From DATLNF01 sp046590575 (lineage in GTDB: Bacteria; Actinomycetota; Actinomycetes; BP-191): DNA of 38,734 nt. Both the position numbers and the translations under genes were made by a program. Where the stretch lies: positions 1-38,734 of the forward strand of contig JBKJUS010000068.1 in NCBI GenBank assembly GCA_046590575.1, given 5' to 3'. Shown here piece after piece: positions 25,408 through 32,766 of this stretch. The notes beneath the pieces were generated by a model. It did no database searches. It was not told the origin of the DNA and saw only the letters and a program-made list of their open reading frames with translations. How positions within the stretch are numbered: the first letter of the stretch is position 1; each line of letters starts with the position of its first letter.

Positions 25408-26718
25408 GTGCAGACGACCCGCCGAATTTTCGGAGCCTTCGCGCTGGCCGGCATCCTCGCCGCGCCGACGCTCGGCAGCAGCGCACATGCCGCGCCCACC
25501 TCTGATCCCACGCTGGCCGCCGCCGGCTGGTTGTCAGGCCAGATCAACGCACAGGGCTTCGTCGCGGGCCAGAGCGGTCCGGACCGCAACTCGACCGCGC
25601 TCACCGTGCTCGCCCTGGGTGCTGCCCAGGTCGGCGGTGACTCCTTCGACCGCGCGGTGACGGCACTGGCCGCGAACATCGACGCCTACGTCAAGGACTC
25701 CATGGGTGTCGACCGGCCGGCAGCGCTCGGCACCCTGATCCAGGTCGCTGTCGTCTCCGGTCGGGACCCGCGGACTTTCGGTGGCGCGGACCTCATCGCC
25801 CGGCTGCTCGCGACCAAAAGGACGACCGGCTCTGACGCTGGCCTCTTCGGCGCGCAAGACCCGGCCTTCGACGGCACCTACCGGCAGTCCTTCGCCCTGC
25901 TCGGCCTCGACGCCGCTGGGCAGAGCGACGCGGACGCGGTGAATTGGCTGACCCGTCAGCAGTGCGCCGACGGAGGTTGGCAGGCCTACCGCGGCGACCT
26001 CACCGCGCCGTGCGCTCCGACCAACACCACCACCTTCACCGGCGAGGACACCAACTCCACCGCCATCGCCGCCCAGGCGCTGGATGCCCTCGGCGCGAAC
26101 CCGACCACGAGCCCGCTGAACTTCCTCGACGCGAGCCAGAACGCCGACGGAGGATTCGGCTTCCTCGCCGGTACGGCGACCGACGCCAACTCCACCTCGC
26201 TCGTCCTGCAGGCGATCATCGCCCTCGGCGAGGACCCCGCGGCCGGCCGCTGGCGCGACGCGGACGGCGACACCCCACGGGCGGCACTGCTGCGCCTGCA
26301 GCTCGGCTGCTCGACCTCGGCCGCTGGCCGGGGGGCATTCGCCTACCAGGCCGAGTCCGACGGCTCCCTCTCCCCCAACGTCCTCGCTACGGTGCAGGTC
26401 GTCCCCGCCCTAGCTGGCACGCCGTACCCCATTGCTCCAGCGGTGATCTCGCGGGAGGTGCCGACGCTGCTGTGCGCCGCCCCGGCACCGGCTTCCCCGG
26501 CACCGGCACCGGCCCGCTCGACTGCGCCGGCACCACTACCGCCAGCCGTCGACGCGGGCGCCGCGGACGGCAGCGGCCAGCCGATCCTGCCGGTCAACGG
26601 CGGCGTAGGCACGGCGCCATGGGACACCACGGGCCTGGTCGTCTTCGCCCTCGGACTGATGGGGTACGGCGTGCTGGCGCTCGGCATTGCCCGGCGACTG
26701 GGGCGGGCGCGCGGCTGA
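25408..26718 (+). CDS. Exported alpha/alpha-barrel protein, transcobalamin alpha-domain-like, C-terminal membrane anchor
   Basis: A 436-residue protein of the prenyltransferase/squalene-oxidase-repeat superfamily. Residues 1-28 are a signal peptide (cleavage likely at AHA-AP). Residues ~33-345 contain six helix-pair repeats, with QQCADGGWQAYRG and QNADGGFGFLAG as the classical loops, which fits an alpha6/alpha6 barrel. A Pro/Ala-rich linker follows (~357-390), then one transmembrane helix (~408-428) and a basic tail. Four cysteines (186, 202, 301, 356) could form disulfides. The same barrel is the cobalamin-binding alpha domain of animal transcobalamin and intrinsic factor. With a B12 riboswitch upstream and an ECF importer downstream, a surface B12-binding role is inferred. 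A catalytic terpene-cyclase role is unlikely, since no Asp-rich motif or pathway gene is seen. GTG start with AGGAAAGG 7 nt upstream. Confidence 0.85.
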   Translation: MQTTRRIFGAFALAGILAAPTLGSSAHAAPTSDPTLAAAGWLSGQINAQGFVAGQSGPDRNSTALTVLALGAAQVGGDSFDRAVTALAANIDAYVKDSMGVDRPAALGTLIQVAVVSGRDPRTFGGADLIARLLATKRTTGSDAGLFGAQDPAFDGTYRQSFALLGLDAAGQSDADAVNWLTRQQCADGGWQAYRGDLTAPCAPTNTTTFTGEDTNSTAIAAQALDALGANPTTSPLNFLDASQNADGGFGFLAGTATDANSTSLVLQAIIALGEDPAAGRWRDADGDTPRAALLRLQLGCSTSAAGRGAFAYQAESDGSLSPNVLATVQVVPALAGTPYPIAPAVISREVPTLLCAAPAPASPAPAPARSTAPAPLPPAVDAGAADGSGQPILPVNGGVGTAPWDTTGLVVFALGLMGYGVLALGIARRLGRARG

Positions 26719-27587
26719 TGCGTGGCCGCGCTGTCCTTGCAGTGGCGCTGGTCGGCCTGCCGGCCGCCGCGCCACTGTCCGCAGCACGCGCGGCCACCGA
26801 GATCTGCGTCGGGGTGGTCGTCGACTACCGCGACCTGGCGGGCGCCCCGGGCGGCACCAGCACGCACTGCGCCAAGGTGCCGAACCGGTCGACGGGCTAC
26901 GAGATCCTGCTCGTCCGAGCGCGCGCCCTCGGTCGTCCGCCGCCCCGTACGGAGAACGGCTTGATCTGCGGGATCGACGGACTGCCGGAACGTGGGTGTG
27001 GTGAGAGCACCGGCGACGGCTACCGCTATTGGGCCTACTTCCACCGCACCGACGACGGGTCGTGGCAGTACTCCAACCGCGGCGCCTCCGACTACCGGGT
27101 GATCGACGATCCGGACCGCACCTCCGACGACCGGCCGAGCGAAGGCTGGGTCTGGGTGGACGGCGGCGCCGAGGGCTCGGTGCGGCCTGCGACGATTCGC
27201 TACGACGAGATCTGCCCGCCAGAGAAAGCTTCGACCAGCCCCTCCCCGCGACGCGCGGCCGGCTCCCCGTCGGCAGCGTCCGGCCCGCCGGCATCGCCGC
27301 CGAGGCGGTCCAGCACTGCTCCCGCCGTCACGGCACGCAGCGCAGCGCCTGCTACCGCAGTCTCGCCGACCGGGTTGCCGGCGGCTGCGCCGACAGAGGC
27401 CGTGCCGACAGAGGCCGTGCCGACAGAAGCAGTGCCGACCATCAGCCCCGGGCAGCTCCGGGGCGAGGGTGGGCAAGGCCGGTCCGGGCTTCCGGTCAGC
27501 ACCCTGGCCGGCATCGGCGTCATCGTGTTGGTGGCCGCGGGGGCCGGCGTACGGCTCCGGACCAGCAACCGCAGCGACCACGGGTGA
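26718..27587 (+). CDS. Exported small-domain protein, DUF4430/transcobalamin beta-domain-like, C-terminal membrane anchor
   Basis: A 289-residue protein whose ATG overlaps the previous stop by 1 nt. Signal peptide 1-25 (ARA-AT), then a compact domain (~27-168) with five cysteines (30, 51, 84, 94, 166). ENGLICGIDGLP followed by YRYWAYFHRTDDGSWQYSN and DYRV...SEGWVWVDGG follows the DUF4430 plan (…ING…W.YYVNG…GD.I.W.Y). DUF4430 is the fold of the transcobalamin/intrinsic factor beta domain. It also recalls a Streptomyces family known as SCO2322-like, found beside ECF genes. A low-complexity Pro/Ala/Ser/Thr stalk (~169-255) and a transmembrane helix (~260-279) with a short basic end complete it. 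Inference: it caps B12 held by the preceding barrel protein. The domain assignment is by motif pattern only. Confidence 0.75.
   Translation: MRGRAVLAVALVGLPAAAPLSAARAATEICVGVVVDYRDLAGAPGGTSTHCAKVPNRSTGYEILLVRARALGRPPPRTENGLICGIDGLPERGCGESTGDGYRYWAYFHRTDDGSWQYSNRGASDYRVIDDPDRTSDDRPSEGWVWVDGGAEGSVRPATIRYDEICPPEKASTSPSPRRAAGSPSAASGPPASPPRRSSTAPAVTARSAAPATAVSPTGLPAAAPTEAVPTEAVPTEAVPTISPGQLRGEGGQGRSGLPVSTLAGIGVIVLVAAGAGVRLRTSNRSDHG
27391..27435 (+). repeat. Three tandem 15-bp units in the stalk
   Basis: CGACAGAGGCCGTGC occurs at 27391-27405 and 27406-27420, with a diverged third copy at 27421-27435. It encodes TEAVP repeated in the extracellular stalk of the preceding protein. Such units change copy number easily and would vary stalk length. 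Confidence 0.85.
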
Positions 27588-28720
27588 GCGGGACTGACCG
27601 GCTGCGTCTGCACGACCGGCGCCACCTGCACCCCGGCGCCTGGTGGCTGTGGGCACTGACCCTGGCCGCTGCGGCCGTCCGCACCACCAACCCGCTGCTG
27701 CTCTTGCTCGTCATCGCGGTCGCCGGCTACGTCGTCGCAGCGCGGCGCAGCGACGCACCATGGGCCCGGTCCTACACCGCCTTCCTCTCACTCGGCGTCG
27801 CCGTCATCGTCATTCGGATGGTCCTTGTCGGGCTGACTGGGCGCCGGCTGCCCGGACGGGTGCTGGTCACGCTGCCCTCGCTGGACCTGCCCGAGTGGGC
27901 GGCAGGGGCGTCCATCGGCGGACCTGTGACGCTTGAGCTGCTGACCGGAGCCTTCTACGAGTCGCTGCAGTTCACCGCGATGCTGGCCTGCTTCGGCGCG
28001 GCCAATGCGCTGGCGAGCCCCACCCGCCTCCTCCGCTGCCTGCCGGCGGCGGTGTACGAGGCGGGGGTCGCCGTCGCCGTCGCCCTGTCCTTCGCACCTC
28101 AGGCAATGGTCTCGGTCGGCCAGGTACGAGCCGCCCGGCGGCTGCGGGGGCGCCCGACGCGCGGCATCCGCGGGGTCCGTAGTCTCGCCGTGCCGGTGCT
28201 CGAGGGAGCTCTGCAGCGCAGCATCGACCTAGCCGCCTCGATGGATGCGCGGGGCTACGGGCGCCGCCGCGCGACCGCACCCGGCCTGCGCCGTCTCACC
28301 ACGGTGTGCACGCTCGGTGGCCTGCTCGCAGTCTGCGTCGGCGTCTATGCCGTCCTGGACCCGACGACGCCACGCGCTTTGGGTCTGCCCGCGCTGGGCC
28401 TGGGCTGCGCGTTGCTCGCCGCCGGGCTGCTCGCCGGCGGACGGCGTACGGCGCGCTCCCGCTACCGGCCCGACCGGTGGCTGGGACGGGAATGGCTGGT
28501 GGCGCTCTCGGGCGCGGTCACCCTCGCCGCTCTGGTAATCGCCGATCGCCGCGGTCTCGTGGCGCTGGACCCGAGCACCCAACCCCTCGTCGTACCGACG
28601 CTGCCTCTGCTGCCTGCGCTGGGCATCGCCGCTGCCTTGCTGCCCGCACTGCTGGCACCGCTGCCGCCGAAAGCACTGGCCACCTCGTCCCTGGGCCGGT
28701 CGGAGGTGGCCGCCGCATGA
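27584..28720 (+). CDS. ECF transporter T component (EcfT/CbiQ family)
   Basis: The transmembrane coupling subunit of an energy-coupling factor importer, 378 residues. Five or more hydrophobic helices surround the cytoplasmic coupling helices, whose Ala-Arg motifs are visible as VRAARRLRGRP and SMDARGYGRRR. These contact the grooves of the two ATPase domains. The GTG start overlaps the preceding stop by 4 nt; the longer frame from 27029 is antisense-free but lies inside the previous gene and is rejected. The extra C-terminal helices make it longer than a minimal CbiQ (about 250 residues), as in actinobacterial fusions of this operon type. No cbiM/cbiN is present, so cobalt transport is unlikely. 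Confidence 0.88.
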   Translation: MSGTDRLRLHDRRHLHPGAWWLWALTLAAAAVRTTNPLLLLLVIAVAGYVVAARRSDAPWARSYTAFLSLGVAVIVIRMVLVGLTGRRLPGRVLVTLPSLDLPEWAAGASIGGPVTLELLTGAFYESLQFTAMLACFGAANALASPTRLLRCLPAAVYEAGVAVAVALSFAPQAMVSVGQVRAARRLRGRPTRGIRGVRSLAVPVLEGALQRSIDLAASMDARGYGRRRATAPGLRRLTTVCTLGGLLAVCVGVYAVLDPTTPRALGLPALGLGCALLAAGLLAGGRRTARSRYRPDRWLGREWLVALSGAVTLAALVIADRRGLVALDPSTQPLVVPTLPLLPALGIAAALLPALLAPLPPKALATSSLGRSEVAAA

Positions 28721-30348
28721 TCGTCTTCGAGCGGCTGACCGTGACCTACCCGGGCGCCGCCTCACCCACCTTGTGCGACGTCGACTGCACCGTCGCGGAA
28801 GGCGAGCTGTGCCTCGTTACGGGCGAGAGCGGATCCGGCAAGTCCACGCTGCTGCGCACGGTCAACGGTCTCGTCCCGCACTTCTCCGGTGGCGTGCTGC
28901 GCGGCCGTGTCCTCGTCGACGGGCGCGACACCCGCACGCACCCACCGCGTGAGCTCGCCGACGTGGTGGGCTTCGTCGGCCAGGACCCCGACGCCGGTTT
29001 CGTGACGGACAGCGTCGAGGACGAGTTGGCCTACGGGATGGAGAGCATCGGCGTCGCTCCCGATGTGATGCGCCGCCGGGTTGAGGAGACGCTCGACCTG
29101 CTGGGTCTGGTCGACCTACGACACCGGGCACTGCGCTCGCTCTCCGGTGGCGAGCAGCAGCGCGTGGCGATCGGCTCGGTGCTCACCGTGCATCCGAAGG
29201 TGCTTGTGCTCGACGAGCCGACGTCGGCGCTCGACCCGGCGGCAGCTGAAGAAGTGCTGGCCGTGCTTGTCCGGCTCGTGCACGACCTCGGACTCACCGT
29301 GCTGCTCGCCGAGCACCGGCTCGAACGTGTCGTGCAGTACGCCGACCGGATCCTGCACCTGCCCGGACGCGGCGCGCCCATGGTCGACGGCACCGCCGCC
29401 GAGGTGATGGCCTGCTCGCCGGTCGTGCCGCCGGTCGTACAGCTCGGTCGACTGGCCGGCTGGACGCCGCTGCCGATGTCGGTCCGCGACGCCCGTCGGG
29501 CAGCACCTGCGCTGCACGCCAAGCTCGTAGAACGCATCTCTGCCTCCAGTCCTGCCGCCGCTCCAACCGACCCACCCCCGACCGGGCCGGTCGTCGCGAC
29601 CGCGCGCCGACTCCACGCGCGGTACGCCGGACGCACCGTGCTGCGCGAGGTCGACCTCACGCTGCACGCGGGCGAGATCTCCGCGCTGATGGGCCGCAAC
29701 GGCGCGGGTAAGAGCACGCTGCTCGCCCACTTCGTCGGACTGCGCGTGCCGGCTTCCGGCGACGTTCGCGTCCTGGGCCTGGCACCAGCCGGGCGCCCGG
29801 CTCGCGAGGTGAGTCGCCTCGTCGGGCTCGTTCCGCAAGATCCTGGGGCGCTGCTCTACGCAACCTCGGTCGACGAAGAGTGCCGCGACGCCGACCGCGA
29901 GGCCGGACTGCCGGCGGGGACGACCGCGGCGGTCTTCGAACGGCTGGCGGCCGACGTCGACCGCGCGGCACATCCGTTCGACCTGTCTGAGGGGGAACGA
30001 CTTCGGGTTGCGCTCGCCGTCGTGCTCGCCGCCGCACCGTCCCTCGTCCTGCTCGACGAGCCGACCCGCGGTCTGGACTACGCCGCAAAAACCCGCCTCG
30101 CGGAGGTGTTGCGCGAGCTCGCTGCCGACGGCCGGTCCGTGCTGCTCGCGACCCACGACGTCGAGCTGGTGGCTGACGTCGCGCATCGGGTGGTGGTCCT
30201 CGCCGACGGCGAGGTGGTCACGGACGGGCCGGTGGCGCAGGTGCTGACCCACTCCCCGGCCTTCGCCCCGCAGGTCGCCAAGGTGCTGGCACCCGGTCGA
30301 TGGCTGACCGTCCACGACGTCGAGCGCACGCTGATCGGCGCGCCGTGA
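28717..30348 (+). CDS. ECF transporter duplicated ATPase (A and A' in one chain)
   Basis: A 543-residue protein with two ABC ATPase domains that energise the ECF importer. Domain 1: Walker A GESGSGKST (36-44), signature LSGGEQQR (142-149), Walker B VLVLDEPTSALD. Domain 2: Walker A GRNGAGKST (326-334), signature LSEGERLR (423-430), Walker B LVLLDEPTRGLD. The second signature has Glu for Gly, a mild asymmetry common in A/A' pairs. A flexible linker of Ala/Pro/Thr (~275-292) separates them. The ATG overlaps the T-component stop by 4 nt, so the subunits are translationally coupled. The frame extends to 28306, but that segment is inside the T gene. Confidence 0.93.
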   Translation: MIVFERLTVTYPGAASPTLCDVDCTVAEGELCLVTGESGSGKSTLLRTVNGLVPHFSGGVLRGRVLVDGRDTRTHPPRELADVVGFVGQDPDAGFVTDSVEDELAYGMESIGVAPDVMRRRVEETLDLLGLVDLRHRALRSLSGGEQQRVAIGSVLTVHPKVLVLDEPTSALDPAAAEEVLAVLVRLVHDLGLTVLLAEHRLERVVQYADRILHLPGRGAPMVDGTAAEVMACSPVVPPVVQLGRLAGWTPLPMSVRDARRAAPALHAKLVERISASSPAAAPTDPPPTGPVVATARRLHARYAGRTVLREVDLTLHAGEISALMGRNGAGKSTLLAHFVGLRVPASGDVRVLGLAPAGRPAREVSRLVGLVPQDPGALLYATSVDEECRDADREAGLPAGTTAAVFERLAADVDRAAHPFDLSEGERLRVALAVVLAAAPSLVLLDEPTRGLDYAAKTRLAEVLRELAADGRSVLLATHDVELVADVAHRVVVLADGEVVTDGPVAQVLTHSPAFAPQVAKVLAPGRWLTVHDVERTLIGAP

Positions 30349-31211
30349 CGGGGTCCTCGGCGATGCCGTTACCGTCGAACGTCCAGGCGTTGCCGCTGCG
30401 GGCCCGATCCTCGGCGCTGCTGGCGATCGCTTCCCTGATCGGCCTGGCCGCCTTCTTCTGGCCACTGTTCTACGAGTCGGATGGCACCGAGAACGCCGCC
30501 CACGCCGGCGACGCACCGTGGATCTTCGTGGCGCTGCTCCCGTTGCTGCTGCTCATCGTGCTGGCCGAGGTCGCCGACGGTGGGCTCGACGCCAAGGCAG
30601 TCGCGCTGCTCGGCGTTCTCGCCGCTTGCGGGGGGATGCTGCGACTCCCCGGCGGCGGGCCACTGGGAGGCAGTGCGGTCTTCTTTCTGCTGGTGCCGGC
30701 CGGCCGGGTCCTTGGCCGCAGCTTCGGCTTCGTGTTGGGCGCGCTCACCCTGTTTGCCTCCGCCGTCATCACTGCTGGCATCGGACCGTGGCTGCCGTTC
30801 CAGATGTTCGGCGCGGCGTGGCTCGGATTCGGCGCCGGCTGCCTCCCCCGGGCCCGAGGTCGGGCCGAGCTCGCCTTGCTTGCGGCGTACGGCTTCGTCG
30901 CCGGGCTCCTCTACGGCTTCCTGCTCGATCTCTGGTTCTGGCCTTTCGTGTCCGGCAGTGAGCTGTCTTTCGTCCCGGGCGACTCGGTCATCGACAACCT
31001 GGGGCGCTTCGCCGGCTTTCATGCAGTGACCGCGCTGGGATACGACATCCCCCGGGGGGTGACCATCGCGGTGCTGATCGCCGCTGCCGGGCGCCCCGTC
31101 CTGCTGGCTCTGCGCCGAGCGGCCCGTCGCGCGGCCTTCGGCGCGGCCATCGAGTTCGCACCGGCCAGCGGCCCCGGAAGCGGCGCAGCGCGCGATGCGG
31201 CGGCACCCTGA
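30345..31211 (+). CDS. ECF transporter S component (substrate-binding membrane subunit)
   Basis: A 288-residue membrane protein with about six hydrophobic helices (for example ~25-42, 59-75, 83-95, 107-140, 168-195, 235-252) and a disordered Ala/Gly-rich tail. Features such as PLGGSAVFFLLVPAGRVLG, MFGAAWLGFGAGCLP and GRFAGFHAVTALGYDIPRG fit the S-component pattern. The GTG start overlaps the ATPase stop by 4 nt; ATG at 30363 is an alternative. The B12 riboswitch and the cobU fusion downstream point to a cobalamin or cobinamide substrate. It does not look like CbiM. The substrate is an inference from context. Confidence 0.82.
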   Translation: MTGSSAMPLPSNVQALPLRARSSALLAIASLIGLAAFFWPLFYESDGTENAAHAGDAPWIFVALLPLLLLIVLAEVADGGLDAKAVALLGVLAACGGMLRLPGGGPLGGSAVFFLLVPAGRVLGRSFGFVLGALTLFASAVITAGIGPWLPFQMFGAAWLGFGAGCLPRARGRAELALLAAYGFVAGLLYGFLLDLWFWPFVSGSELSFVPGDSVIDNLGRFAGFHAVTALGYDIPRGVTIAVLIAAAGRPVLLALRRAARRAAFGAAIEFAPASGPGSGAARDAAAP

Positions 31212-32599
31212 TGGAAGTGCTGCTGCTCGGGACCGGGTCGGGCGACGGCTGGCCTAACCCGTTCTGCGACTGCGTGAGCTGCGCAGCGGTACGCCGCATC
31301 GGCCCCGCGGCCGTCCGTAGCCAGTCCAGCGCCCTGGTGGACGGTCGGCTGCTGATCGACGCAGGCCCCGACGTACCACTCGCCGCATCGCGGCACGGGG
31401 TGTCCCTGGCGAGCGTCGAAGCGATCCTGCTGACGCACGCACATCCAGATCACATCGGCCCGCAGCTGCTGCTCTGGCGACACTGGGCCGGTCGTCGCGA
31501 GCCGCTCGTCGTCGCCGGGCCGCGGCAAGCTCTCGACCTCCTCGCGCACTGGATCGCACCGGACGACCCGGTCATCCTGCGACCGGTCGTCGCCGGCGAC
31601 CGGTCGAACATCGTCGGCTACGACGTACGCGTCCTTGCGGCGGCGCATGGGGACGAGCACATCGGGCCGGCCGTGCTCTACGACATCTCCGCGCCGGATG
31701 GGGTGCGGCTGCTCTACGCCAGCGACACCGGGCCACTCCCGGCGACGACTCTCGACCGCATGACCGGAGCGGCGTACGACGTCGTGCTGCTCGAGGAGAC
31801 CTTCGGCGATCGTCTCGACCACGGCACCGACCACCTTGATCTGCGCACCTTTCCTCAGGTGCTGGCGGCGCTCCGCCGGTGCGGCGCGGTGGTGGCCAGC
31901 ACTCGGGTCGCGCCCACTCACCTGGGGCACCGCAACCCGCCGCCGGACGACCTGGGCCGTCGGCTCGCCCCATGGGGCGTTGAGCTCCTACCGGACGGCG
32001 CACAGCTGACCATCGGCTCCCCGGCGCTGGCGCAGCCCCAGAGTCGGCCACGACGGATGCTCGTCACTGGCGGCGCACGCTCGGGCAAGTCACGCTTCGC
32101 CGAAGAACTCCTGGCGGCCGACCCGACGGTGACCTACCTGGCTACCGGATGCAGCCCTGACCAGGCCAGCGATGCGGAGTGGGCTTCCCGCATCGAGGAG
32201 CACCAGAAGCGCCGTCCCAGCACGTGGACGACTCGGGAGTCGACCGATGTCGCCACCGCGCTCGACGCGCTCGAGCAGGACGACCCGCCGATGCTGGTCG
32301 ACTGCCTCACCCTCTGGCTCACTGCTGCCATGGCGGACACCGGCTGCTGGGACGCCACCGTGCCTCGTGAGGTCGCTCTGAAGGAGCTCGAGGTGCGCAC
32401 CCGCCGGCTCGTCGACGCCTGGACTCGCTGCCGCGGCACCGTCGTAGCGGTCACCAACGAGGTCGGCCAGGGCGTCGTCCCGGCCACTGAGGCCGGTCGG
32501 CGGTTCCGGGACGCGATGGGCCGGCTCAACGCGTCTGTCGCCGCCGCCTCCGATGCAGCGTGGGTCGTTGTTGCGGGGCTGCCGCAGCGGCTGCGCTGA
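31211..32599 (+). CDS. cobU: Metallo-beta-lactamase-fold domain fused to CobU
   Basis: A 462-residue bifunctional-looking protein. Residues 1-270 are a metallo-beta-lactamase hydrolase with a PhnP-like Cys cluster (Cys19, Cys21, Cys24 in PFCDCVSC), the metal motif THAHPDHIG (His76, His78, Asp80, His81), and later His/Asp ligands (SDTGPL, THLGHRN). Residues ~281-462 are adenosylcobinamide kinase/GTP:cobinamide-phosphate guanylyltransferase: P-loop TGGARSGKS (286-294), guanylylated His region RIEEHQKRRPSTWTT (His331), and VDCLTLWLT. CobU activates cobinamide for nucleotide-loop assembly. The hydrolase half might remove phosphate from alpha-ribazole phosphate or process a cyclic phosphate, since no CobC/CobZ phosphatase is seen nearby; this is speculative. 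Start overlaps the previous stop by 1 nt; last gene of the riboswitch operon. Confidence 0.9.
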   Translation: MEVLLLGTGSGDGWPNPFCDCVSCAAVRRIGPAAVRSQSSALVDGRLLIDAGPDVPLAASRHGVSLASVEAILLTHAHPDHIGPQLLLWRHWAGRREPLVVAGPRQALDLLAHWIAPDDPVILRPVVAGDRSNIVGYDVRVLAAAHGDEHIGPAVLYDISAPDGVRLLYASDTGPLPATTLDRMTGAAYDVVLLEETFGDRLDHGTDHLDLRTFPQVLAALRRCGAVVASTRVAPTHLGHRNPPPDDLGRRLAPWGVELLPDGAQLTIGSPALAQPQSRPRRMLVTGGARSGKSRFAEELLAADPTVTYLATGCSPDQASDAEWASRIEEHQKRRPSTWTTRESTDVATALDALEQDDPPMLVDCLTLWLTAAMADTGCWDATVPREVALKELEVRTRRLVDAWTRCRGTVVAVTNEVGQGVVPATEAGRRFRDAMGRLNASVAAASDAAWVVVAGLPQRLR

Positions 32600-32667
32600 C
32601 GATCACTCCGCTGCCCGCGTGGGTGAGAGGTAGGAGTCCTCTCGCGTCCGCCCTGCTTCCACGGCGA

Positions 32668-32718
32668 GTGGCTCAGACTGCTCGGCTCAGACGCCAGCAA
32701 CCGAGTCATCTGAGCCAC
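32668..32718. promoter_or_regulatory. Long stem-loop between cobU and cobT
   Basis: GTGGCTCAGA (32668-32677) is the exact reverse complement of TCTGAGCCAC (32709-32718). Inside, CTCGG and CCGAG pair again across a 15-nt loop, separated by a 3x3 internal loop. It sits 69 nt after the cobU stop and 48 nt before cobT. It may end the riboswitch operon or regulate cobT. No B12-box or other known riboswitch core is visible. Confidence 0.6.
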
Positions 32719-32766
32719 TGGGCACCGCGGTCAGCTTGTCCTGCGTGGGCGGAGCACAATGCCCGC

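Noticed and set aside
26587..26601. LPVNG in the barrel protein as a sortase signal
   Set aside because: Sortase motifs need Thr at the fourth position (LPxTG). Here it is Asn, and about ten residues separate it from the membrane helix. A plain membrane anchor explains the tail.
25408..26718. Barrel protein as a squalene/terpene cyclase
   Set aside because: It has a signal peptide and a membrane anchor, lacks an Asp-rich catalytic motif, and sits behind a B12 riboswitch with transport genes.
27391..27435. Short tandem repeats as a CRISPR array
   Set aside because: Units are 15 bp with no spacers and encode an in-frame protein repeat.
26343..27656. 437-codon minus-strand frame
   Set aside because: Antisense to the two exported B12-operon proteins; the translation is low complexity and has no recognisable domain.
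27584..31211. ECF genes as a CbiMNQO cobalt importer
   Set aside because: No CbiM or CbiN is present, and the S component lacks the conserved CbiM N-terminal metal-binding start. Cobalamin is favoured by the context.
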